Assembly: GCF_029962835.1 (NCBI RefSeq)
Contig: NC_080575.1
Location: 46,393,437-46,457,436 of the forward strand
Length of the DNA: 64,000 nucleotides
Source of the DNA: Magnolia sinica
Lineage: Eukaryota; Streptophyta; Magnoliopsida; Magnoliales; Magnoliaceae
Reading direction: 5' to 3'
The notes under the pieces are model-generated. The model saw nothing but the letters and a program-made list of their open reading frames with translations, was not told where the DNA came from and made no database searches. Shown in pieces: positions 34,441 through 44,859 of the stretch (within the stretch, counting starts at the first letter, position 1; every line of letters starts with the position of its first letter). A program made the position numbers and the translations under genes.

Positions 34441-35053
34441 AAGAAATCTTCGACTTTTCAAGTCATGTACGATCACTACTCATGATAAAAATATCATTCA
34501 CATGCACCACTAACATGATACTGCCTGCCTCACTCTTCCTTACAAACACATAATGGTCTGCTTGGCTATGCTTCATACCAAATTCAAGCACCACTTCACT
34601 AAACTTATCAAACGAAGCTCTTGGAGACTGTTTCAAACTATAGATTGATTTATTTTTTTTAAGGCCACATGCCTTGTCTAACTCCCCCCTAAGTAACAAA
34701 TCCAGATAATTGCTCCATATATATTTCTTCAACCAAATTGCCATAAAGATATACATTTTTTTACATCAAGTTGATATAGAGACCAGTCCAAATATGCAAC
34801 AATAGACACAATCACACGTATTGAATTGAAATTTGCAACTGGGGAGATTTTCTGAGTAGTCAACTCGTAAAGACAGAGAATATCCCTTTGCAACCAACCG
34901 CACTTTCAATTGATCAACTGAACCATCAGGGTAATACTTTACTGTATACACCCATCTGCATCCAACAAAATGCTTTCAAGCAAAGAGATCAACTAATATC
35001 GAATTTTGATTTTGATGCAGTTCAACTATTTCTTCTTCCATAGCTCCTTTCCA
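34441..35053 (-). pseudogene. Copia 1 reverse transcriptase
   Basis: 34766-34951 holds YTVKYYPDGSVDQLKVRLVA, the entry to copia RT. 34463-34756 holds YSLKQSPRASFDKFSEVVLE and VVHVNDIFIMSSD, where the catalytic Y-V-D-D is changed to H-V-N-D. This RT is therefore inactive as well as frameshifted. The chromovirus target site lies just upstream, at 35054-35058. Confidence 0.85.
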
Positions 35054-35058
35054 CCTTT

Positions 35059-36267
35059 TGATGCAGGACATGAAAATTAAATATGATATGCGAGATTTCA
35101 GGCTTAAGATCACGTTAGTTCAGAAACAATTACGCAAATTCCATATCCCACATAAAAGTCCAAACATTCAATTAAGAGGAATCTATGCGGTCCAGGCCTA
35201 CACATGATAGGGTAACCAAACGATACTTAAAGATACGAAATAATCATCCACACATGCATAGTAATCAGTCCCTAATCCAAGGGATTCACCAATTTCAAAT
35301 CAAGGAACCCTAAGGTAAGAAAAGGGGCATAAAATTGGATATTTGAGTAATTTAGGGTTAGGTTTAGGGATTTTGAGTGAAAGCGGAGTGAAAGAGAGGA
35401 GAGAGACGAACCAGAGAAGTACCGCACGCGTGGACAACAACAATGGCCCAAACGCACATGCGTGTGATCTCAGTCGCACGTGTGTGGGGCCCACTATTCA
35501 GAAAAAGGCCACCTTGGCCCTAGCCAGCCAGGGATGGACTCCAAAACTCCCAAATCTCAGCTCAATCCGATGTACGAATTATGTGTGGTGCTCCGCCGAA
35601 GTTTCAGCCCTCCTGTAGGGCCAGATTCTGAAATTCTGCTGTGGGGAGGAGAATTGCTGCAATAGATGATTGATTCGAAGTCTATATGATGGGGTGAGAT
35701 AAGAAGAAGGGATGGTAGAAGATGGGTAGTAGAGATGGCGATGGATGGGGGTGAATCAGGATAGATGTGGCTTCGCACCATAGTAGTTAACCCTTCGATG
35801 AAGGGAGGGCTTCGCACCCAATTAGGCTTCACAACTCAGAGAGTAGGAAAATGCGAATTTTTATTAATCTTCAATCAATTAAAAAAAAGCTACAAGGGGT
35901 GCCTATTTATAAGAAAACCTTATACCCTAAAACTCGCGCCATGTGCGCAACCTATTACTTGTCGATGAAGTAAACCAAAATAAAAACTAATCAAAGAAAT
36001 ATAAAGCATCCATGATGTTCTAAATAACATTAATAAGCAAAACCTAAAATATGAAATCAATCTGACTAGTGGGCTACGATCATGAGATCCCATGATGGGC
36101 TTTTCTTGACTAACAGGCCCACTCTTTTGAATCAAAACTTCATCTTCTAGGTAGGAGGCTCTCCCTGGACGTCGTCATCGATCCAGATCGACGGTGGGGC
36201 CCTCCCTCTGGCGTACGTGCGTAGGGGGGGCGGCGTGAGTGCGCGTGTTCGCGTGATGTCCCCATCA
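35059..36267 (-). repeat. 3' LTR of chromovirus
   Basis: Begins TGATGCAGGACATG and ends GATGTCCCCATCA, with matching terminal inverted TGATG/CATCA. It lacks about 24 bp near 35210 that the other LTR has and carries a small extra 'gttcgc' near 36248. On the minus strand the polypurine tract CCGGGGAGAAT precedes it (36268-36278). Confidence 0.9.
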
Positions 36268-36278
36268 ATTCTCCCCGG

Positions 36279-36480
36279 CTGCGAAGATTTCACCACTGGC
36301 GAAATAAAACTCCTGAACCGCTGTAGGATGTCAGGATCAAGTCTCTGAAGCTCATCCTCAGTGAGCCACGTGCTGTCTGAAGTTGGGTGTGACTTCCATT
36401 TAACCAGGTACTTCTGAAACCCGTCATCTGACGTTGAAACTATCTGATGGTCTAGGATATCTTTTATTTCCTTTTTGGAT
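36279..36480 (-). pseudogene. Chromodomain at end of chromovirus pol
   Basis: Minus-strand text reads EIKDILDHQIVSTSDDGFQK, then YLVKWKSHPTSDSTWL, then a leucine-rich tail. The YLVKWKxxxxxxxTW signature is that of chromodomains found at the integrase C-terminus of chromoviruses, thought to guide integration to marked chromatin. The frame appears open over this part. Confidence 0.85.
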
Positions 36481-36492
36481 GTGTGAAGGTTA

Positions 36493-36828
36493 GGTATGGG
36501 AGGTAGAGGCTGGAAAAATGGGTCGAGAAGGATAGGTATGGGAAGTAGAGGCTGGGAAGATGGGTCGGGATGGATAGGTATGGGAGGTAGAGGCTGAAAA
36601 AATGGATTGGAAAGGGTAGGTATGAGACATAGAGGCTGGAAAAATGGGTCGGGATGGTTAAGTATGGGAGGTAGAGGCTGGAAAAATGGGTCGAGACGAG
36701 TAGGTATGAGACGTAGAGGCTGGAAAAATGGGTCAGGAAGGATAGGTATGGGAGGTAGAGGCTGGGAAGAAAGGTCAGGAAGAGTCGGTATGGGAGGTAG
36801 AGGCTGAGAAAATGGGTCGGGAAGGGGT
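36493..36828 (-). repeat. 42 bp coding minisatellite, 8 copies, in pol linker
   Basis: Eight copies of a 42 bp unit encode a 14-residue repeat like DPFSQPLPPIPTLP on the minus strand. The unit is a multiple of three, so copy changes keep the frame. It lies between the integrase C-terminal region and the chromodomain. Confidence 0.9.
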
Positions 36829-36849
36829 CATGGTTCAAGGGACAAATAT

Positions 36850-37580
36850 GGGGAATGAAGACGGGTAAGCGATGGGCCGAACAAAGTATTAGTGGTCCCC
36901 TGAAAAGTAACTAGATCTTCCAAGTTGAATGTGGAACTAATTCCCATAGAAGGTGGAAGATCTACCTCATACACATTGAGACCGTTTCATTTTATAATTT
37001 TGAAGGGTCTAGCGCTACGTACGTGTAACTTACGAACGGCCCTCGGAGGGTACCATTCGGGCCAGATGCGGACTATCACAAAGTCCCCAATATTGAATTC
37101 TTTGAAACATTTATGTTGGTTTGCAAAAAATTTGTAATGTTCATTACTAGTAGTGATCTTCTGCCTGATTTCTTGATGTCATGAATGAATGTGATGCGCA
37201 AAAGACTCCGTAGGCTCTGACACCCTATGGAACAGTGACATAGGGACAAGATCAATAGGTTTCCCAAGTTTATAAACAGTAACGACTTCATAAGGACTGA
37301 GACCTGTGGACCTATCGACAGAACTATTAAACACAAACTCGGCTGTAGGTATTACAGTGTCCCATGTTCTGGTGTGCTCTATATCCCTTCTAGGGGGAGA
37401 CTCATCCGGTAGATCATCAGGAAAGATATCACGTAACTCATCCATTATTAGAATGGCCTTAGTGGGTAATTCTACACTAGCGTCTAGTACACTCTCTCCA
37501 GCCACAAGGCCGCACATGTCGTACGCCCTCAAAATAGTGGTCTTGATGTCTCTCATAATTGATTCCTTCACCAACTTCAT
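36850..37580 (-). pseudogene. Fused RT-start and integrase-end of chromovirus
   Basis: The minus-strand frame 37179-37580 first reads ELRDIFPDDLPDESPPRRDI, the entry to gypsy RT, then jumps to FVFNSSVDRSTGLSPYEVV, which belongs near the end of integrase. RT, RNase H and most of integrase are thus deleted in frame. Then comes the GPY/F-like region (NIGDFVIVRIWPEWYPP, RPFKIIKWNGLNVYEVDLP) down to about 36850. One stop interrupts before the proline repeat. Confidence 0.8.
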
Positions 37581-37773
37581 TCATTGGTCTATCCACCAGG
37601 CCACCTGCCTGAGATGGGACATCTATCCTAATAGTGGGGTTTGTCTTGTCGATGGTCTTTAGTCAGGTAATGCGAACAACAAGTTGTTCTAAGTATTGGT
37701 CCATTTCCAAGTGCTTAATCATAAACTCCAACTTTTGGGACAGCTTGTTTAGTGACTCTTGCAATTGTTTCAT
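37581..37773 (-). pseudogene. Chromovirus gag N-terminus
   Basis: Minus-strand start at 37773 reads MKQLQESLNKLSQKLEFMIK, a coiled-coil-like gag beginning, then stops. The rest of gag and the protease are deleted. Confidence 0.55.
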
Positions 37774-37831
37774 GTTTAGTGTAGGGTGTCAACCAAAATT
37801 CAGCAATATAGTTGTCAAAATATAAGAACTT

Positions 37832-38345
37832 TTTTTAAAAAAATAATAATAAAAGAAACAACCTAGTTTCAAAAAACGAAAAGGAAAGTTTTTAAAACAA
37901 GTTAGGAAAGTTTCTAAAAAAAAGCAACCTAGTTTCTAAAAACGAAAAAGAAAAGTTTCTAAGAAAAACAAATTAGGAAAGTTTCTATAAAAAACAAATT
38001 AGGAAAGTTTCTAAAGAAAAATAACCTAGTTTCTAAAAACGAAAAAGGAAAGTTTCCAAAAAAAAATTAGGAAAGTTTCTAAAGAAACAAATTAGGAAAG
38101 CTTCTTAAAAAAAACAAATTAAAAAGTTTCTTTTTAAAAAAAAAATAAAAATAAAAAAAAAATAAAAAAAAGAACCTAGTTTCTAAAGAAAAAGAAAAAA
38201 GGAAAGTTTCTAAAAATAGAAAGTAAGTTTCGAAAAAAGAAAAAGGAAAGTAAACTAGTTTCTAAAAAAGAAAAAGGAAAGGAAATTAGTTTCTAAAAAC
38301 AGATTAAGAAAGTTTCTAAAAAAAAAAAAATGGGAAAGTTTCTAA
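37832..38345. repeat. A-rich degenerate repeat in leader
   Basis: About 20 variants of GGAAAGTTTCTAAAAA separated by A-runs, ~20-25 bp period. It lies between primer site and gag. Low complexity with no coding potential. Confidence 0.8.
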
Positions 38346-38523
38346 ACCTAGAAATAGAAAACTAAGTTAATTTCTAAAATAATTCAAATAAGGAGATAAC
38401 AAAAAATTTCAGCAGCTTATTTTAGGGTTTATGGACCTCTAAACAGCCATATATGATGAGAATTGATGCGTAATGGACATAAACAACCAAACCCTAAACA
38501 TGTAATGAATTCCCCTACAAAAA

Positions 38524-38542
38524 CCCCAGGCTTTAATACCAA
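38524..38542 (-). other. Primer-binding site of chromovirus
   Basis: Minus strand reads TTGGTATTAAAGCCTGGGG, a diverged form of the initiator tRNA-Met site, a few bases inside the LTR edge at 38546. Confidence 0.65.
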
Positions 38543-38545
38543 ATT

Positions 38546-39768
38546 TGATGCAGGACATGAAAATTAAATATGATATGCGGGATTTCAGGCTTAAGATCAC
38601 GTTAGTTCAGAAACAATTACACAAATTCCATATCCCACATGAAAGTCCAAACATTCAATTAAGGGGAATCTATGCGCGTCCAGGCCTACACATGATAGGG
38701 CTGGATCAATAAAAATTATGAACCAAACGATACTCAAACATAAGAAATAATCATCCACACATGCATAGTAATCAGTCCTTAATCCAAGGGATTCACCAAT
38801 TTCAAATCAAGAAACCCTAGGGTAAGAAAAGGGGCATAAAATTGGAGATTTGAGTAATTTAGGGTTAGGCTTAGGGATTTTGGGTGAAAGCAGAGTGAAA
38901 GAGAGGAGAGAGACGAAGCAGAGAAGTACCGCACGCGTGGACAACAACAATAGCCCAGACGCACATGCGTGTGATTTCGGCCGCACATGTGTGGGGCCCG
39001 CTATTCAGAAAAAGGCCACCTTGGCCCTGGTCGGCCAGAGATGGACTCCAAAATCCCCAAATCTCAGCTCGATCCGATGTACGATTTGTGCGTGGTGCTC
39101 CGCCGAAGTTTCAGCCTTCCTGTAGGGCTAGATTCTGAAATTCTGCAATGGGGAGGAGAATTGCTGCAATAGATGATTGATTCGAAGTCTATATGATGGG
39201 GTGAGATGAGAATAAAGGATGGTAGAAGATGAGTAGTAGAGATAGCGATGGATGGGGGTGAATCGAGATAGATGTGGCTTCGCACTACGGTAGTTAACCC
39301 TTCGATGAAGGGAGGGCTTCGCACCCAATTAGGCTTCACGACTCAGAGAGTAGGAAAACGCGAAATTTTTATTAATCTTCAATCAATTTAAAAAAAAAAG
39401 CTACAAGGGGTGCCTATTTATAAGAAAACCTTATACCCCAAAACTCGCGCCATGTGCGCAAACTATTACTTGGCGATGAAGTAAACCAAAATAAAAACTA
39501 ATCAAAGAAATCTAAAGAGTCCATGATGTTCTAAATAACATTAATAAGCAAAACCTAAAATATGAAATCAATCTGACTAGTGGGCCACGATCATGAGATC
39601 CCATGATAGGCTTTCCTTAACTAACGGGCCCACTCTTTTGAATCAAAACTTCGTCTTCAAGGAAGGAGACCCTCCCTGGATGTCGTCATCGATCCAGATC
39701 GACGGTGGGGCCCTCCTTCTGGCGTACGTGCGTAGGGGGCAGCATGAGTGCGCGTGATGTCCCCATCA
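38546..39768 (-). repeat. 5' LTR of chromovirus
   Basis: 1,223 bp, nearly identical to 35059-36267. Apparent frames in each LTR (35343-35618 and 38850-39125, and the antisense pair) are duplicated because the LTR is, not because they are genes. Confidence 0.9.
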
Positions 39769-39773
39769 CCTTT

Positions 39774-40320
39774 CATACTTTAGAAAATCCTGGAAAGAAT
39801 GAGAGATAGACATAGACGACGACAACAAGGCAAACTGACGGAATGAAGGAGATAAATCAGTAAATGAAACAACGTTGGAAATAGGATGTTGTGTATAAGA
39901 ATGTGTTTCCTTACTAAGTGCAATAGGTAAATTACCTTCATTAGGAGATGTAGAGAGAAACTTTGAAGGGTGAAGATCTGTCAACAGATCAAGAGGATTG
40001 GAAGAAGGCATGACTAAATATACTCCCTCTCCATGCTTGGAACATCTAGAGTAAACTTGTAAAGGTTTATTTGTATGTTGCAAAGGTATCTCTCCAAAAA
40101 TACCCATAGAAACATTTGGTACAACAGGTAAAGTAGTAATGGGATTCGCTTCAAGTTGTAAAGATTTTCCTCCCTTGGAGAAATACGAAGTTTGTTTTAA
40201 AAATGTGACATCTGCTGACACATCTTTTGCGAGAAATAAGATTGTAACACTTGTATCCTCTTTGAGTACGAGAATAGCTGGGAAAGATAACAATTGATCA
40301 CCCTGAGCAAGGTGTTCCAT
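39774..40320 (-). pseudogene. Copia 1 integrase-RT linker
   Basis: A 186-residue frame on the minus strand. It starts just past the TIR element and includes DVTFLKQTSYFSKGG, the usual 'DVTFxExxxYF' segment after copia integrase, then a Ser/Pro-rich spacer, ending SFQDFLKYER at the chromovirus target site. The RT entry resumes at 35053. Confidence 0.75.
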
Positions 40321-41035
40321 ATTCATTACGATATGCCCATAAAGGCCGATACGTATAGGTAACGGCCATGACCGTTACACGATACAGGGGTGAAATGAGG
40401 CAATTGGTTTTTTGAGACCGTATCAGTCGTTACAGTGATCGTAAAGGCTGTTACAGGGCATAACGACTGTTACCCCTATAACGGTCAAAAAACGACCACT
40501 TTATTTTCTATTTAAATCCATTTTTCTCCTCTCTTCTTCACTTTTCTTATTCTAAAAACTTTCCTAGATTATTTTATAATAGATTTCAACCACTCTTACT
40601 ATAGTTTTCAAGATTAAAACCATAGATTTAAGTTATTTGAGCGAATAGAAGCTCCGATGGCCTTTTTTTCAAAAAATTAAAAAAGTAGTATTTATGACTT
40701 TTTTCTAATTTCTAGTTTTAATGCTTGATTGTAATGTGTAAACATTATATACATATAATCATATTCACAAATTCACTAGATAGCCCGATACAACATTCTC
40801 ACCAAAGAGTAGACCGTTACACTACCATAAACATGTTCAAGGAAAAAAAAAAAAAAACATATTTGTAATATTTACATTATTCTGGATTTTTTAGATATTT
40901 TTCAGAATTTTTCGGGCAAAAGAAAATTTCCAACCATTACGATGGTTGTAACGGTCATTACGCAACGTCCGATACCCATATCGGTAATGGTGGTGACCGT
41001 TACGGCCACCGTTACCGATACGGAATATCTTGACC
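40321..41035. mobile_element. TIR element rich in GTAACGG words, in copia integrase
   Basis: Both ends are dense in GTAACGGTCATTACG-like quasi-palindromes and are inverted relative to each other (left 'ccgatacgtataggtaacgg', right 'ccgttaccgatacgg'). The AT-rich centre is unrelated. It interrupts the copia integrase C-terminal frame. Its right edge is blurred by a 31 bp direct duplication (about 41022-41084). A related element is at 62430-63350. Confidence 0.5.
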
Positions 41036-41461
41036 TTGAGTTTAAACTTTTCAGAATATCTTGACCTTGAGTTTAAACTTTTCATGCATAAAACACAACC
41101 AAATACTTTTGGTGGGACAAAAAAAGTGGGGATGTTAGGACATAAAACAAAAAAGGGATTTTCCATCTAAGACGGATGAAGGAATCCTATTTATAAAATA
41201 GCATGCAGTTAAAATTGCATTACTCCAAAATATTTTAGGAAGCTTCACATTCAATAACAATACCCTAGCGACTTCAAGTAAGTGACGATTCTTACGCTCG
41301 GCTACCTTATTTTGATGCGGTGTATGTGCACATGATGTTTGGTAAATGATGCCATGAGATGAAATACATGAATTAAAATCATTGGATATATATTCTCTAC
41401 AATTATCAGAATGTAGAACACGCCTTAAAATGAAATTGTCTCAATTTCCATATGAAATTCC

Positions 41462-41502
<41 letters not shown>

Positions 41503-41860
41503 CACCTCTCGCCTATCTTTCATCAAATATAACCAAGTCATTCTAGAGTAATCATCCACAAATATAACGAAGTACTCGAAGGTTGATAAACTAGTAAAAT
41601 GAAATGGACCCCAAATATCCGAATGTACTAAACAAAAAGGTTTATCACCCATTTTGTTAAGATGAGGAAGAATGGGCACTCTATGGTGCTTGCTTAACTC
41701 ACAAGCTTCACACTGTAACTCGGAAACATGCAACAATGACGGAACTAGACTTTTCAAACTACTTAAAGAGGGATCGAACCTGACAATAAAAGGGATATTA
41801 AACTTCACGATCAAGATTAGTAAAGTTACTCTAGATTTTCCTTACTTCAGTTAGTCCACG
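41036..41860 (-). pseudogene. Copia 1 integrase
   Basis: 41461-41814 holds the pre-integrase text and then LVHSDIWGPFHFTSLSTFEY and FVDDYSRMTWLY with the first catalytic Asp. Downstream (41100-41460) come LHSDNCREYISND with the second Asp and NKVAERKNRH with the Glu, all in broken frames. A (GA)n run at 41463-41498 splits the domain. Confidence 0.8.
41463..41498. repeat. (GA)n microsatellite
   Basis: About 18 GA repeats within copia integrase. Confidence 0.95.
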
Positions 41861-41887
41861 ATCAAGATAGTAAAGTTCATTTGCTTC

Positions 41888-42215
41888 CTACCCTCCACCA
41901 ATCATCCTCCATTTCTTTAGATCCTGAAATTGACAATAAGAGGGATAGAACGTGACAGAACAATTTAGAGACTTGGTTAGCTTATTCACTGATAATAAAC
42001 TTAAAGGAAATTTAGGAATATAAAGTACTGACATAAGTGAAAGTGACAGGGTGGGACGAGCAGTGCCCAACCTAGACACATGGGTTGATGTACCCTCTAT
42101 TAAAGTGATAGAAGAAATAGGTGACAATTTGATTAACTGAGACAATTCAGTTTGTTTACTAGGCATATGATCAGAAACACCTGAATCAATGACCCAAGGG
42201 GTATATCACTTGATG
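41888..42215 (-). pseudogene. Copia 1 protease
   Basis: Minus strand shows an IDSG-like entry near 42200 and then MPSKQTELSQL and SVLYIPKFPLSLLSVNKLTK, the typical copia retropepsin fold region that follows the D-S-G active site. Confidence 0.7.
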
Positions 42216-42329
42216 CAAGACATTGTACTTGATTGAGCAAAAGCTATTGAGGAGGATAATGTGAGAGTGGAACAATCCTTCAGAAGTCTAGCATATTCCT
42301 CCTTAATCAAAGTAATTGTCTCACCTAAG

Positions 42330-43260
42330 GTACTCAGCTAAAAAAAAACAGAGGGAATAGGCTTAGGAGCATAACCTTTGGTGCCACCATATGAACTTGA
42401 CTTTCCCAAGCAAGTTTGCTCACAAGATCCCAACATGTATCAACTCTATAATTACTAATACCACAATGAGTACAACGTCAGTTCCCCCGACCACGACTAC
42501 TATTGAAATTTGCACTGCGACCTCCCTAATTATTTCTACCTCCCCTTGAATCTCTGCCACCAACTCAGCCATCATGTGCACAACCTCGACTCCCTCATCA
42601 TCTCTACCAGACATAGAAACAAGAGTTGAACGATCTGAAGGAGATGAACCCTATACACTAACTACACGTTGAACACAAGCAAATGTCTTCGTAATAGATA
42701 GAATCTCACTACCTCCAAGAAATTGGGCATGAACATGTTTAAACTCAAGACGAAGTCCAGAGAGGAATTTAGCAACACATAATTCCTCTCTATCATCTCA
42801 TAATATCATAATCAAGGGTCAATGGCCAGTATACATATAATTCTTCCCACATTTCTCTCAAAGCTGAGTAGTATTAGTCATACTCGTCTCCTTGTTGTAG
42901 GGTAAATATGTTTTGAAACAACTTAAAGATTTGTGTTAAGTTCTTTTCACCCAAATACATTTCTATCAAAATTTCCCATACTTTCTTCATGGTTTTGAGA
43001 AGATAACATTTGTGTTGATCTAAGGCTCTATACTATTCCAAAGTAGAGCTCTAATTTTTACATCCTCTGCCACCATATCTTCATATTCAGATGAACTTTC
43101 TTTAAGTTTGGGGGAAGTCAAATATTTCATCTTTCTTTTTCTTGTGAGAAATACCTCTACTGATGTAGCCCATTGAAGGTAATTTGATTCATTGAGTTTG
43201 GTTAATGTAATCTAGAAGTTCATTGACGTCGATGGAGACAGAATATTTTACTTGGCTGCA
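42330..43260 (-). pseudogene. Copia 1 gag
   Basis: Broken minus-strand frames read KVWEILIEMYLGEKNLTQIF, then EEELCVAKFLSGLRLEFKHV-like text, then GGSEILSITKTFACVQRVV. A Gly/Arg-rich part follows (RGG-like), and the CCHC knuckle is degraded. At least six stops. Confidence 0.75.
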
Positions 43261-43598
43261 TTCTTTGTATTCGTAAGTTTAGGAGAATGAAATAAATCAC
43301 TAAGAGAATAATATTTGATTTGAACTTACCAACAAGTATATTAGAATCCGATGAACACCGACGGACGATGGTTCAACGCCACTTCTTGCCTCAACACCTT
43401 GACACACGCACACACTGGTTCTTCACCACTTGTCATACCCACATTCAACGCATATTAAACTTCTTCAAATCTTACCATAAAAACCTGGCCACATACGTAT
43501 GATACCCTACTTTATCCATTACAACGGATATAGGTGAAAGAGGGCATCACACACCTTCACGAACCGAAGGAAGAAGGGGAGAGAGAGAGAGAGAGAGA

Positions 43599-43768
43599 TG
43601 TTAGGGTTTGGATGTCCCCCAATCTCTTATGTTTTATTTGAAGTGATTTTGCAATTGTTGCAATAATGCCATTAGTAACAAAAGTAAAAATACCCAACAT
43701 GTCCTACAACTAAACTTATGTAAGATAGGATAAGTGAAGAAAGCTAAACACATAGTAATGGTGTAACA
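43599..43768 (-). repeat. 5' LTR of copia 1
   Basis: Plus-strand edges TGTTAGGG and GTGTAACA give a 170 bp LTR. A (GA)n run (43579-43598) lies directly inside the element. The upper edge lies 33 bp below the ABC1K stop codon. Confidence 0.65.
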
Positions 43769-43800
43769 CTCACCACCAAAAATATTGTTGAGGGCGTACA

Positions 43801-43915
43801 TCAATTACAGAAGCAACAACATTCAAATCGTTTAGGTCTACCAGTCACAATGCCCATCAATTTCTCCAAAATATTCTTCTTAAGAAGCCGCGTTTACGTA
43901 CATTGGAATCCTTAT
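43801..43915 (-). CDS. ABC1K-like gene, last coding exon
   Basis: Acceptor TTTCAG at 43916-43921, then in phase with the exon at 43997-44141 the minus strand reads DKDSNVRKRGFLRRIFWRNL and on to a Cys-rich end (ECCCFCN) and a TGA at 43801-43803. The phase match and canonical 81 nt intron (GTATGT...TTTCAG) support it as the C-terminus. It is basic (RKRGFLRR), unlike the surrounding retroelement text. Copia 1 starts 33 bp later, inside what should be the 3' UTR. Confidence 0.6.
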
Positions 43916-43996
43916 CTGAAACATTACAGGAATGCGAAAGTTACAGAATCTGCACATGGCAGTTTGAAATGTAATAGGAGATGGAGAGAGACATAC

Positions 43997-44141
43997 CTTT
44001 TAATCTTCCAGCTGCATATAAAGCTTCTTCTGCAATAGGTTTCCATTGTTCGGCACACGAGTAGTTTATGCCCAGACCAACACTCAGTCCTCTTAAGAGA
44101 TGCACTGTTCGGAGAATTGAAAACAGCTCCTCCGGAAAAGT
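43997..44141 (-). CDS. ABC1K-like gene, penultimate exon
   Basis: A 145 bp exon with acceptor TTTTTAG and donor GTATGT. It encodes FPEELFSILRTVHLLRGLSV, then GINYSCAEQWKPIAEEALYA and AGRLK without a stop. The LRTxxLLRGL block followed by a helix with a conserved WxPxAEEAL is what I know from the C-terminal lobe of ABC1/UbiB/ADCK1-5 atypical kinases of plastids and mitochondria. The kinase core exons would lie upstream, at higher coordinates or outside the window. Family call is from memory of the motif, not a search. Confidence 0.65.
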
Positions 44142-44454
44142 CTAAAAACAGAAATGAAAACGATATAGAATGTAATGGAATAAATCAGCATGAAGCAAAC
44201 AAATCCAACTCCTAAATCCAGCTTTATTTGGGTGTCCCAAAACACCTGAAATGTGCAACATGAACATAGTTATGTATCTATGTTTGGATGCAGATTCATG
44301 TATATGCATATGTTTTTGTGCTTATGCATGTAAATGTTGTTCATCACATTATAGCTGACCATATTAGAGTAACAGTACCTCAATCTTATCCGCTGCATAT
44401 GCAAGGAGTTACTTGATTTTATATATATATAGCTCACCGTCCAACTAATCAAGA

Positions 44455-44545
44455 TGACAGAAGTTTCTTCCCAAAGTCTCGCTTGGTTTAGACAGGTGCA
44501 TTTGTTTTTGCAAATCATGCATCTTCTCATCCATGCACTCCTTGT
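44455..44545 (-). other. Possible upstream ABC1K exon
   Basis: Minus-strand text KECMDEKMHDLQKQMHLSKP with a nearby donor-like GGTGAGC would suit the helical segment before the exon at 44141, but the matching frame meets a TAG before the donor and the phase does not fit. Either it is not an exon or the gene is damaged here. Confidence 0.2.
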
Positions 44546-44859
44546 GAGTATTGATTCAGAAGCCATGGATCACATGACAGGTGTGTTGGATCTTTCTTTC
44601 ACTGTATCAACTTTTTCTCAGTTGTGATACCATCAGAATAGTTGATGGGACTCCAGTTCCAATTAAAGGTAGAAGAAACATCTTATAAAAAAATTTCTTA
44701 TTTAAACAGCAGCAACACATTTAAAATTTAAAAAAAATAAAAAAAAAAATCCACAAATTTCTATAGAGGTCTTCCACAAAGATGCCATTAAACTCCTCGG
44801 CAACAAGGCCCAAGTCACCATATTGGACTTAATTTTCTTTAACATGGGTAATCAAGCAG

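Larger units (their letters stand above)
35059..39768 (-). mobile_element. Internally deleted chromovirus (Ty3/gypsy) in copia 1
   Basis: 4.7 kb element with two ~1.2 kb LTRs, a perfect 5 bp target duplication CCTTT (35054-35058, 39769-39773), a tRNA-Met-type primer site and a polypurine tract. Inside are only the first part of gag, a few residues of RT, the end of integrase and a chromodomain. It is therefore a non-autonomous derivative that retains the signals needed for movement in trans. The LTRs are very similar, so it is the younger of the pair. Confidence 0.9.
33395..43768 (-). mobile_element. Copia retrotransposon 1 with two nested insertions
   Basis: Minus-strand element in order: 5' LTR (43599-43768), gag, protease, integrase, RT, RNase H, 3' LTR (about 33395-33558). 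The pol order protease-integrase-RT-RNase H is Ty1/copia. It is interrupted in integrase by a TIR element (40321-41035) and at the start of RT by a chromovirus (35059-39768). Homologous text around 'cttatgttttatttgaag' and 'acatgtcctacaactaaact' pairs the two LTRs. Many stops make it inactive. I did not find the copia target duplication. Confidence 0.85.

Noticed and set aside
35343..35618. Paired open frames at 35343-35618 and 38850-39125 as paralogous genes
   Set aside because: Both lie at the same place in the two LTRs of one element, so the duplication is the LTR itself.
36607..36807. Gly/Arg-rich plus-strand frame over the 42 bp repeats
   Set aside because: Antisense shadow of the in-frame Pro-rich repeat of the chromovirus pol.
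44455..44545. Upstream exon for the ABC1K-like gene
   Set aside because: The candidate frame meets a TAG and the donor phase does not match the next exon; kept only as a low-confidence note.
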